Assembly: GCA_015179045.1 (NCBI GenBank)
Contig: WHUZ01000215.1
Span: forward strand, 1 to 26,857
From: Kalaharituber pfeilii
Taxonomy: Eukaryota; Ascomycota; Pezizomycetes; Pezizales; Pezizaceae
Direction of reading: 5' to 3'
DNA length: 26,857 nt
In this document: positions 18,554-25,720 of the stretch, piece by piece
How positions within the stretch are numbered: position 1 is the first letter of the stretch
Layout of the letters: the number at the start of each line of letters is the position of its first letter
Position numbers and translations under genes: made by a program
Notes under the pieces: generated by a model
Database searches by the model: none
What the model saw: only the letters and a program-made list of their open reading frames with translations
What the model was told of the DNA's origin: nothing

Positions 18554-18841
18554 CCGTATTAACTCACTTAAGAGGTAAAATACAAACGCGCGCTTTGGTG
18601 GTCTTGGCAAGCCTCTTAGCACCACAGCGCGTGTATTAGGCACGGGCACGCTGGATTACCGCGATGCTAGCCTCAACAGCGCGGAGACTGATAGTGACGT
18701 AACTCCCAAAAAAAGAAAAAAGAAAAAAAAAATACCAAAATTGTACCAAAGCGCGCGCTAGTGCGATCAATAGCGCCCGAAGTTCTGCCAAGACCACACT
18801 AGCGCGGGTTTGTGTTTTACCTCTTAAGTGAGTTAATACGG
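18554..18841. mobile_element. 288-bp MITE flanked by TA (Tc1/mariner-like)
   Basis: CCGTATTAACTCACTTAAGA followed by GGTAAAA at the left end (18554) is mirrored at the right end (18841). Inverted similarity extends for about 55 bp with few mismatches (up to TGGTCTTGGCA). A TA dinucleotide flanks both ends (18552-18553, 18842-18843), the target duplication of Tc1/mariner/pogo-type elements. No coding capacity. It lies in a leftover satellite monomer (CATACCTGTCAGATT to the left). Confidence 0.85.
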
Positions 18842-19164
18842 TAGTTCATTGTGCGCCGTTTCAACTGGCAACCCGGAAACATACTAATTCACAGCCCATC
18901 ACACACATATTATACTGCGGCAGTGTAAACCGGCAACCCGGAAATGTACTAATCCACATACTACTGGGGTCTGCCTGCCGACCCATGTGAACAGCAATTA
19001 GCGGCTGTAGTGACCGACCGGTGGTCTGATGAGTGGCCCCGTGAGCCGCCGAATGAGAAGCCCCTTTGCGATGGCGTAGGCTTCGTCTCAATTGAGCAAT
19101 ATCCTAAGAGGGCATTTTTGGGATGCTGTGATCTTGCCAGATTCAGAAAATTGACTGCCCTGAA

Positions 19165-19345
19165 GATGTCAGGCATATCAGGCAGGCCTATTAGGTATAT
19201 TGAGCGCACGCATGAGATATTGGGCGTATTGAACATATGAGTATATTGAGTGCGCATATCAGATATTGCGTGCGTCTATGAGAGATTGGGCATATTGGAC
19301 ATGTTGAGTATGTTGAGCGCGCACTTCTCACTAGTATATTGACTC
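19165..19345 (+). repeat. Second minisatellite, left inverted block
   Basis: Degenerate units with ATTGAGCGCACGCATGAGAT and ATTGGGCGTATTGAACAT. They are the inverse-orientation equivalents of the block at 19395-19580. Confidence 0.55.
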
Positions 19346-19394
19346 TTGAGTATAACAAGTAAATCAGGATACTGACAACTGTGTAGTATGCCGA

Positions 19395-19580
19395 ATATCT
19401 CATGCATGCTGATGTGTGCACTCAACATGCTGGAGATACCCAGTATCTCATACGCGAACTCAATAGCTTGATACGCCTGATATGCCCAATACCTTCAGGT
19501 ATCTCATACGCGCGCTCAATATGCTTGATACGCCTGATATGCCCAATACCTTCAGGTATCTCATACGCGCGCTCAGGCCA
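19395..19580 (-). repeat. Second minisatellite, right inverted block (57-bp period)
   Basis: GATACGCCTGATATGCCCAA followed by TACCTTCAGGTATCTCATAC starts at 19470 and again at 19527, exactly 57 bp apart. The sequence is unrelated to the main 57-bp satellite as far as I can see. With 19165-19345 it forms an inner palindrome. Confidence 0.7.
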
Positions 19581-19785
19581 CGGCCACTCGGTGGGCCACG
19601 GCCACTTGTCAGGCTAGTCCTTAGGCTGCCATTGGACCACTCATTGCCCATTTATTGGGTCGGCCACTACAGCCATTTGTAGGTGTTTACATGGGTCGGC
19701 TGGCGGACCATATAGTACGATATGGGCTTGATGGGCTGTGGTTTAGTACATTTCCGGGCTGCCGATTAAGACTGCCGGACCCACA

Positions 19786-19858
19786 GTAGTATGAGACCCG
19801 CCATAGCCTATGAGAGGGCTTGCGAGAAATGAAATGAAAAAAAAAAAGTGGTATGAGA
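19786..19858 (+). mobile_element. Micro-insertion 2: 51-bp poly-A-tailed LINE 3' fragment with 11-bp target duplication
   Basis: GTAGTATGAGA at 19786-19796 and GTGGTATGAGA at 19848-19858 (one mismatch) flank an insert with CCCGCCATAGCCTATGAGAG and 11 terminal A (19837-19847). Its body resembles micro-insertions 1 and 3 (shared CCATAGCCT-type core). Confidence 0.75.
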
Positions 19859-19863
19859 ACTAT

Positions 19864-19966
19864 GGTATGGGCTAGTCTCGTGCCCAGCCGCTACGGCGCG
19901 CACGTGATTTACGTATTATTATTTTTTTCACGTTGCGACGCTAGGAGCACGAGACTAGGTATGGGC
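19864..19966. mobile_element. 85-bp MITE with 9-bp direct repeats
   Basis: TAGTCTCGTGC at 19873 is mirrored by GCACGAGACTA ending at 19957. GGTATGGGC is repeated exactly at 19864-19872 and 19958-19966. The true target duplication is 8 or 9 bp, since one base is shared with the palindrome. This fits a hAT-like (8 bp) or Mutator-like (9 bp) non-autonomous element. No coding capacity. Confidence 0.75.
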
Positions 19967-19973
19967 GTTGATC

Positions 19974-20055
19974 AGTGCACGCCGTTTTTTTTTTTTTTTT
20001 TTCTATCACGCTACCCCGCTTGCAGCCCTAAGCCATGGCAGGGTAGTACACGCCG
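19974..20055 (-). mobile_element. Micro-insertion 3: ~60-bp poly-A-tailed LINE 3' fragment with 11-bp target duplication
   Basis: AGTGCACGCCG at 19974-19984 and AGTACACGCCG at 20045-20055 (one mismatch) flank an insert on the minus strand with an 18-nt A tail (poly-T 19985-20002). Sense body: CCTGCCATGGCTTAGGGCTG, then CAAGCGGGGTAGCGTGATAG. It aligns with the 3' end of the LINE at 18073-18515 (CAGCTAGGCGCATGCGGGGC, then CACGTTT). Confidence 0.75.
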
Positions 20056-20117
20056 GTTGACAGTGCCGGAATTACCCCTCATCGAATTCAGCTGCTGACG
20101 CGCTGAGAACGTGTTGT

Positions 20118-21420
20118 TTACAGCTCAACGTAACAGGTATGGCAGGCCCTCTCGGCGGCGCGATCTGCTGCAGAATGAGCACTGTTAACAGGTATGGCAG
20201 CCCCTCTCGCCGGCGCGCGATATGGCAACATGAGCTCAACTTAACAGGTATGGCAGGCCCTCTCGACGGCGCTCGATATGCTACAGAATGAGCTCTGTTA
20301 GCAGGTATGGCAGCCCCTCTCGCCGGCACGCGATATGGCAACATGAGCTCAGCTTAACAGGTATGGCAGGCCCTCTCGACGGCGCTCGATATGAGCTCTG
20401 TTAACAGGTATGGCAGGCCCTCTCGACGGCGCGCGATATGGCAACATGAGCTCAATTAACAGGTATGGCAGGTCCCTCTCGACGGCGCGATATGCTGCAG
20501 GACAAGGTCTTTTAACAGGTATGGCAGGCCCTCTCGGTGGCGCGATATGCTGCAGAATGAGCACTGTTAACAGGTATGGCAGGCCCTCTCGACGGCGCTC
20601 GATATGCTACAGAATGAGCTCTGTTAACAGGTATGGCAGGCCCTCTCGACGGCGCTCGATATGCTACAGAATGAGCTCTGTTAACAGGTATGGCAGGCCC
20701 TCTCGACGGCGCTCGATATGCTACAGAATGAGCTCTGTTAACAGGTATGGCAGGCCCTCTCGACGGCGCTCGATATGCTACAGAATGAGCTCTGTTAACA
20801 GGTATGGCAGGCCCTCTCGACGGCGCGCGATATGGCAACATGAGCTCAATTAACAGGTATGGCAGGTCCCTCTCGACGGCGCGATATGCTGCAGAACAAG
20901 GTCTTTTAACAGGTATGGCAGGCCCCTCTCGCCGGCGCGATATGCTACAGAATGAGCCCTATTGACAGGTACGGAAGGTCCCACTCGTGGCGCGCGATAT
21001 GCTGCAGAATGAGCTCTCTTAACAGGTATGGCACGTCCCTCTCGACGGCGCTATGTGCTGCAGAACAAGGTCTTTTAACAGGTACGGCAGGCTCCTTTCA
21101 ACAGCGCGCGATATGCTGCAGAAGAAGGTCTTTTAACAGGTATGGCGGGCCCTCTCACCGACGCGATATGCTACAGAATGAGCCCTATTGACAGGTATGG
21201 CAGGTTCCACTCGTGGCGCGCGATATGCTGCAGAATGAGCTCTGTTAACAGGTATGGCAGGCCCTTTCGACGGCGCGCGATACGGCAATATGAGCTCAAT
21301 TGACAGGTGTGACAGGTCCCTCTCGACGGCGCGATATGCTGCAGAAGGAGTACTATTAACAGGTATGGCAGGCCCTCTCAACGACGCGCGATATGCTGCA
21401 GAATGTGCTCTGTTGAGAGG
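20118..21420 (+). repeat. 57-bp satellite, right array (about 23 monomers)
   Basis: Consensus AACAGGTATGGCAGGCCCTC, TCGACGGCGCTCGATATGCT, ACAGAATGAGCTCTGTT (57 bp). Four adjacent units at about 20571, 20628, 20685 and 20742 are nearly identical and exactly in register. Variants differ in the last third (GCAACATGAGCTCAATTAAC; GAACAAGGTCTTTTAACAGG). It is the inverse of the left array, so a transcript through the element could fold into a kilobase-scale hairpin. Composition is GC-rich and unmutated compared with the relics at 5285, 7136 and 22853. Confidence 0.9.
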
Positions 21421-21780
21421 TATCGAGATACACTACACCAAGCAGAATTTGACAGGTACGGCAGGCTGTTGCAGCGAGGTGTGGCAAAACGGGCTATATT
21501 ACATGCGGAGGCTAGAGCCGTGGGATGATAGATAATGGCACAGCATGCTGAGATGATGAAAGAGCACCTGTATATAGATCACGATAGCTAGAAATACATA
21601 ATCAGTTCTCAAAATGAGCGTGGCATTTACAGTAACTAGCACTGTCATGATTACTTTGGTAGCCAGCCTATCTACAGTAGACGGCCTTACATTTGTATAG
21701 GTCCCTATGCCGACGTTGAGAGTAAGCATGCCGTGATATTGAAAGGTATTATTAAGTGTACCCTAGGAGCATTGGTAGGC
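21421..21780. other. Unique right shoulder of the satellite carrier
   Basis: One degenerate monomer-like piece (TTTGACAGGTACGGCAGGCT near 21448) is followed by about 300 bp of unrecognised sequence. No coding signal or RNA gene is seen. Confidence 0.5.
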
Positions 21781-21839
21781 AGTGAATTTGGTTGCGCCAG
21801 GGGCAGTAGGGCGTAGTGAGTGGGCGCATCATGTGTGGA

Positions 21840-21960
21840 GGGGCACAATGCAATTTCTTAAATATGCCAGGCGCTCTGGGGCACGATGCAATTTGTTAAT
21901 TACGCCGGGCGCTCTGGAGTGGAAGGTTAAGTTTCTAAATACGTCCGAGGCGCTGAGGGC
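21840..21960 (+). repeat. Right subterminal ~38-bp repeat, three units
   Basis: CAATTTCTTAAATATGCCAG followed by GCGCTCTGGGGCACGATG recurs at 21851, 21889 and about 21928 (38-39 bp apart). It differs from the left subterminal repeat, so the two ends are not symmetric apart from the terminal repeat and GGGCGC-rich words. Confidence 0.65.
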
Positions 21961-22007
21961 GCTCAGGGCGATTGCCGCGCCCAGGGCGGGGCGGTTGCGC
22001 CCAGCCG

Positions 22008-22030
22008 AAAAATTATTTTTGCTGATGTAG
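22008..22030 (-). repeat. Right terminal inverted repeat (23 bp)
   Basis: Ends ...TTTTTGCTGATGTAG at 22030, the exact inverse complement of 16174-16196. The Gypsy LTR resumes with TCAATTGATAGTAATAT. Confidence 0.9.
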
Positions 22031-22489
22031 TCAATTGATAGTAATATAACAATAAATATGCTAAGGTATACAGGCAGAGAAACGTAATAGAAAACATGCA
22101 TTAGAAAGGTCCGTAGTAGCAGAAAAGGCATGAATATAATAGAAGCATACATTAGGAAGGTTTATAGTAGTTGGAAAGGTGTGAACATAATGAAAGTATG
22201 TATTAGGAAGGTCTGCTGTAGTTGGAAAGGTGTGAATATAATAGAAGCATGCATTAGAAAGGTTTGTGGTAGTCGGAAAGACATAAACATAATAGAAACA
22301 TGTATCAAAAAGGTTTATAATATATGTATGTATATTAGTAGGCCATGTGTAACTTTAACACATACTTTAGTAGGCAACCATAGTTTACCAATAGACGTTG
22401 CCTAGTAGTGATCAGTCATATCTTTAGCATACATTTCTGGTAGTACTTCTGAAACTGACTTTATAAGTCTTACCTTAGCCATAATATTC
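22031..22489 (-). repeat. Gypsy 5' LTR, right part
   Basis: TCAATTGATAGTAATATAAC onwards aligns continuously with 10946-11394, including the 51-bp tandem repeat (about 22100-22320). It ends CCTTAGCCATAATATT. The terminal CA expected from the other LTR is altered. LINE B sequence follows. Confidence 0.85.
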
Positions 22490-22852
22490 TTCTTCTCTTA
22501 GATCTTCTACTTCAACTTTTGTACTACTATCTTCTACCTTCTCACTCTCTTACTATCTATCAACCTTGCCCTTATGCCTACTTCATCTCGCACTAGCCTA
22601 TTAACTTCTTTTTTTTATCTCTTCAATCTCCTCTGTCTACCCTCTCTTACTTCTCTCTCTAATTCTTATCTCCTTCTCAAGTATCTTCTTCTATCTTTTT
22701 AACCTCTTATATACTATCCCCTTTCCCATCTTCTCTAGCCACTCCTTCTTCTTCTTCTCTCTCTACTTTCTGCTCTACTCCTCTACCTCCTCTTTTACCC
22801 TATTCTAATCTATTCAGATGACTCATTGCTCCTCATGCTCTCCTTCTTCTTA
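22490..22852 (-). mobile_element. LINE B, 5' segment beyond the Gypsy insertion
   Basis: Pyrimidine-rich on the plus strand, hence Lys/Glu/Arg-rich on the minus strand (for example EEEEWLEKMGKGIVYKRLKR-type text). The composition and strand bias continue those of 10500-10746. It corresponds to the linker ahead of the reverse transcriptase. No endonuclease residues are seen, so LINE B is also 5'-truncated; at 22853 satellite sequence begins. Confidence 0.7.
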
Positions 22853-23040
22853 TTGACAGGTATAGCAGGTCCCACTTAGTAGTGCAATATACTATAGAAT
22901 AACCTCTATTAACAAGTATGGTATATCATAGTCAGCAGCATGATATGCTATAGAATATGCTAAATTGACTAGTATGATAGAGCTTGACAGTACGAGATTA
23001 GGCAGAATAAGCTCAATCTGACAGCTATGGCAAATGCTAC
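22853..23040 (+). repeat. RIP-mutated relic of the 57-bp satellite
   Basis: TATTGACAGGTATAGCAGGT followed by CCCACTTAGTAGTGCAATAT corresponds to the intact TATTGACAGGTATGGCAGGT then TCCACTCGTGGCGCGCGATA at 21187-21226. The next two or three units are progressively degraded (CTATTAACAAGTATGG; CAATCTGACAGCTATGGCAA). Confidence 0.7.
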
Positions 23041-23395
23041 TTAAGAGTATAATTTTAACAGCAAGCCTACAGTAAACGGCAGCTTTAGGCCAATTTGAGA
23101 ATTACAGAGTAAATATAGTTATAGTAAGCATAGGAATTTAATAGAACATATTTATTTTTATATATAGTTTTAGTTATTATTTAATAAATTAGGAATAATG
23201 CTTACACTACTAACAAATTTATATTATATACTCATAATATAAGTATTGAGAGGCTATATACTTACAGTACTAGTAATAGAGACTGTTTGCCTCTAATATA
23301 TTTAATAAGAGTATAAGTATATTAAGTATATTAGTATTCGCATCAGTATAAGTTGAGTTGGTATAAGCCTTTAACAAAATTCCTCCGACTCTACT
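23041..23395. other. AT-rich stretch without a recognisable gene
   Basis: Very AT-rich and TA-rich. Stops in all frames; no repeat unit or RNA gene recognised. Confidence 0.5.
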
Positions 23396-23397
23396 AT

Positions 23398-23560
23398 AAA
23401 CTTACTTAGAAACTGAGTAGTAGTTGTACATTATCACACTAACTCATTCATGCTATACATACAACCTTACCTAGTTTACTCAGTAGCCAAGTAGTAGTTG
23501 TAGAGTACATTTTTATACCAACTCAATCTGACTCGAACTTGACTCGCTTAGGCAGGATTT
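23398..23560. repeat. ACTCA-rich dispersed repeat (copy 3, diverged)
   Basis: Shares AAGTAGTAGTTGTA, ATACATACAACC and ACTCAGTAGCCAAGTAG words with 5645-5905. It is followed about 110 bp later by a better-preserved copy. Confidence 0.5.
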
Positions 23561-23664
23561 GAATACTAAATGCATTTATTGGTATTATATATCAAATATA
23601 TATATGGGTTGCTCATATACTACAAAACTTAATATCAACTTGACTTATACTTAGTGTGAATACT

Positions 23665-23860
23665 CCTTAGCTTACACCAACTCACTACCAAGTAGTAGTT
23701 ATATATTATTATACCAACTCAGTTATACCATACATACAACTCATACCAGCTCACTTAGTAGCTGAGTCAGATATATTTTACAGTATAACAAACTGACTTG
23801 AAACCTAACTCACTCAGAAAAACCAACTCAGAACTCACACAAAGTGTGAATGCTAGAGTA
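23665..23860. repeat. ACTCA-rich dispersed repeat (copy 4)
   Basis: Matches 5645-5905 in the same orientation, with one internal block of the earlier copy missing. The outer edges carry related words (GTGTGAATACTCC near 23655, GTGTGAATGCTAG near 23846), which might be the ends of the element. Confidence 0.6.
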
Positions 23861-23874
23861 TAGTAAGCAAGTTG

Positions 23875-24104
23875 AGTACATTAAGTACTTATATAAGATG
23901 TAGAGTATATTGGACTCTAGATCTACTAGCTTCTAGAATCTTAAGTAGGTCAATAGAAAATAGTAGGGTACTAATAATACAATACATACTAAGGTATGGT
24001 ATAATGTATAACTTAGTACCAAGGTAGGGCCCTACATGGCTTTGCAGGTGAGTTGGCTATAGAGGTTAATGGGACAGGTCAGGTTGCAGGCAAGTTATAG
24101 GAAG
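23875..24104. other. Stretch of uncertain nature before the Gypsy remnant
   Basis: No coding frame that continues the integrase remnant downstream was found, so the Gypsy element appears truncated or interrupted near 24100. No other feature is seen. Confidence 0.4.
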
Positions 24105-24906
24105 ACAAAATCTGACTTGACCTACTTATTCATACATACTAGAGCAAATAGAATAAACAAACCAAACTCTTGAATAATATATATAATACTATTGTTCTTA
24201 GAAGTAAGATGATTAGGAAAATCTTTTGCTTATAGTAGAGTTTATATATAACTCCTCCTTCTCTGAAACAATAGGCATGTCTCCTTTCAAAACCAACTTT
24301 AGATTTGAACCTTACTAGTACTAGGAACTATTAAAAGAGGTCAAATTCTAGAACTCTACTAATTAACTTTTAAAAAAAGTCTAAGAAGAAACTTAGAAAT
24401 GACTTAGAGAAAATATTCTAAAAGCTAGAATCAAGGTAACTTAATGGTCTAATACTAAAAGACTTAAATAACTAAGTCTTAAAGTAAGAGATCTTATTAT
24501 AGTTAGTAAGTAGAACATGTAATCCTACTAACCTTCTAAGACTAAAAAGCTAGACTTTTTAAAATTACCAAAATAATAGAAACTTAAGCATATAAACTAG
24601 AGTTACTCTCAACTATAAAAGTATACTTAGTTTTCTATATAAGCTTATTAGAACCCTATTAGTAAAGTTTAGATTCAACTTAACATATTCCTCTATCTCT
24701 ACTAGAAAAAATTAAGGATAAAGTCAATTAAGTAGTTTGAGATATTATTAAAAGCAAAAAAAAATAAGAGAAAGTATAGATACCTGGTAGAGTATTTCAT
24801 ATTATGGAAAGGATACCTAGATAAGGAAGCAATATAAGAAGATTATAAGAACTTGGCTAGAACAAGTAAGGAAATTTTAAAGAAGTTTTATAACAGATAT
24901 CTATAA
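24105..24906 (+). pseudogene. Gypsy pol 3' end: integrase C-terminal half and chromodomain
   Basis: Plus-strand frames give the integrase SXXNKQTKLL-type remnant of TDGQTERVNQTLE (about 24135-24180) and GMSPFKTNFRFEP (about 24274-24312; family TGMSPFEANYGYEP). Next comes a basic segment with LKVRDLIIVSK and SKTKKLDFLKLPK (24480-24570; FKVGDLVLLSTKNLRLK), and then KLELLSTIKVYLVFYISLLE (24593-24655; ELPPTMKIHPVFHVSLLEP). Last is a chromodomain: WKGYLDKEAI, then EDYKNLARTSKEILKKFYNR (about 24813-24900; family YLVKWKGYPxEEATWEP...LVQEFHRRHP). Stops throughout, frameshift likely. Chromodomains of chromoviruses direct integration toward heterochromatin. Same type as the element at 10747-22489 but opposite strand and a different copy. 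Confidence 0.8.
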
Positions 24907-24947
24907 GTAGATAGAGATTTCTAAGTTAAGATCTTAAAGACAAGAAA

Positions 24948-24959
24948 CTAGGAAGGGAG
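24948..24959 (+). other. Polypurine tract of the second Gypsy
   Basis: TAGGAAGGGAG lies directly before TAATATTATAGAGG, which matches the LTR start TGATATTATAG of the first Gypsy element with a TG-to-TA change. Position after the chromodomain and orientation agree. Confidence 0.6.
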
Positions 24960-25479
24960 TAATATTATAGAGGTTAATATAGTTAATAAAGAGTCTATAA
25001 TCTCCTAATAAAATAGTTATTACTAGAATAGTTACTCTATTAGTAGTGTAATACTATTAAAAAATAATAGTAAGTATTAAGCAGGAAGTATAGAGTTGAT
25101 TAGGACAAGATACTATTAGTTACTTATAGCTTAATAGAGTAAGTTACTATAGAGCTCTAATTAGAAATGCTACTCCATTATCTCTAGAAGAGATAACTAG
25201 GCTAGGTTTAGTATTAGGAGAAGCTAATAAGTCTGAAAACCTAATAAGTAATAGACTAGACTATATATCTAGTAGATTAGAATAAGTTCTTAGCCTCCAT
25301 AAAAAGCTACTATCAGAAAAGGCACTTAGGATAGGATCCAGTAAGAGTATTTAACTTAAGCTAGATGGCCTGCTCTGATAGAAGAATCATTATTAGTAAA
25401 AGCTGTAATACTCCTACTTAAAGTTATTTTTGTATAAGAATATATTCTAAGTTTTTTTATTTATATAATCAGCTATAAC
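24960..25479 (+). repeat. 3' LTR of the second Gypsy (right boundary uncertain)
   Basis: Starts TAATATTATAGAGG after the polypurine tract. A plausible end is CTATAACA near 25479, giving about 520 bp. No second copy in the window tests the boundary. The sequence is strongly RIP-like. Confidence 0.45.
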
Positions 25480-25544
25480 AAAGTACCCCTATTATACTAA
25501 GAGATATCTATAATTTAAAAGAGTAGATTTATGACTCTAAAGCA

Positions 25545-25720
25545 TTTTTACTTCCTCTTTGTTGTTCTTTTTTAGCTTTAGTTAGATTGCTACTATATCT
25601 TCTCTTATCTACTATACTTTTACTACTTCTTCTCCAGTATACAATAACTCTATAGCTACTCTTAATATACTTGATACATTAGTTGCTTTTTTTCTAAATT
25701 ATTTCTTTAGGTATATCAAT
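25545..25720 (-). pseudogene. Short unidentified coding-like remnant
   Basis: One minus-strand frame reads VSSILRVAIELLYTGEEVVK followed by V, two stops and IREDIVAI, then LKLKKNNKEEVKML before a stop. The amphipathic, charged text is less random than its surroundings. Family not recognised; chance cannot be excluded. Confidence 0.25.

Larger units (their letters stand above)
18867..19763. repeat. Inner inverted-repeat core of the satellite carrier
   Basis: The left arm (about 18867-19040) and right arm (about 19634-19763) are imperfect inverse complements. GGCAACCCGGAAACATACTA pairs with TTTAGTACATTTCCGGGCTGCC, GCCGACCCATGT with ACATGGGTCGGC, and GGCTGTAGTG with CACTACAGCC. The GGCAACCCGGAAA motif occurs twice in the left arm (18867, 18932). 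It may be a separate small TIR transposon or the ancestral centre of the foldback. I could not define a target duplication. Confidence 0.6.
16174..22030. mobile_element. Foldback-like satellite-carrying TIR element, 5857 bp, no transposase seen
   Basis: Perfect 23-bp terminal inverted repeats: CTACATCAGCAAAAATAATT plus TTT at 16174-16196 and its inverse complement at 22008-22030. Both boundaries are confirmed by the uninterrupted LTR at 10747-11394. Inside, from the ends inward: subterminal minisatellites, then two oppositely oriented arrays of a 57-bp satellite (about 16806-18072 and 20118-21420), then a core with more inverted repeats and nested insertions. The target duplication is ambiguous: a TA dinucleotide flanks CATCAGC...GCTGATG on both sides, but longer duplications are not supported. 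Long inverted arms built of tandem repeats resemble animal Foldback elements in architecture, which is analogy only. No open frame resembles a transposase, so it would have to be mobilised in trans. GC content and lack of TA-rich mutation contrast sharply with the surrounding DNA. Confidence 0.85.
10747..22489 (-). mobile_element. Ty3/Gypsy chromovirus inserted in LINE B, itself carrying a nested element
   Basis: Complete LTR-internal-LTR layout on the minus strand: 3' LTR 10747-11394, polypurine tract 11395-11405, pol about 11780-13800, gag region about 14100-15900, 5' LTR 15987-16173 plus 22031-22489. LINE B sequence continues on both outer sides (pyrimidine-rich, minus-strand coding), proving insertion into the LINE. 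The 5' LTR is split by the 5857-bp element 16174-22030. Removing that insert leaves a Gypsy element of about 5.9 kb, a usual size for fungal chromoviruses. All coding parts carry RIP-type stops. Confidence 0.85.

Noticed and set aside
19010..19682. Several 60-98-codon frames in the carrier core, considered as a transposase
   Set aside because: Overlapping frames occur on both strands, caused by minisatellites and inverted repeats, and none shows catalytic residues or a DNA-binding domain.
16806..21420. Long open frames through the satellite arrays on both strands, encoding 19-residue repeats (for example 20410-20853 and 20512-20841)
   Set aside because: The 57-bp period is a multiple of three, so any frame without a stop in one unit stays open. 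Frames exist on both strands at once, monomers vary without codon bias, and no start context or promoter is evident.
16806..21420. Centromere or telomere array
   Set aside because: The satellite lies within a transposon with defined ends and in two short inverted blocks; no TTAGGG-type repeats are present. Nothing in the sequence indicates kinetochore function.
16174..22030. Helitron or LTR-type origin of the satellite carrier
   Set aside because: Helitrons lack terminal inverted repeats and end in CTRR with a hairpin; here the ends are perfect inverted repeats. No direct terminal repeats, primer site or reverse transcriptase belong to it.
7844..22860. Target-site duplication for LINE B
   Set aside because: The sequence left of its poly-T (ACTATATATTTC) and that at its 5' end near 22852 do not match convincingly after RIP decay.
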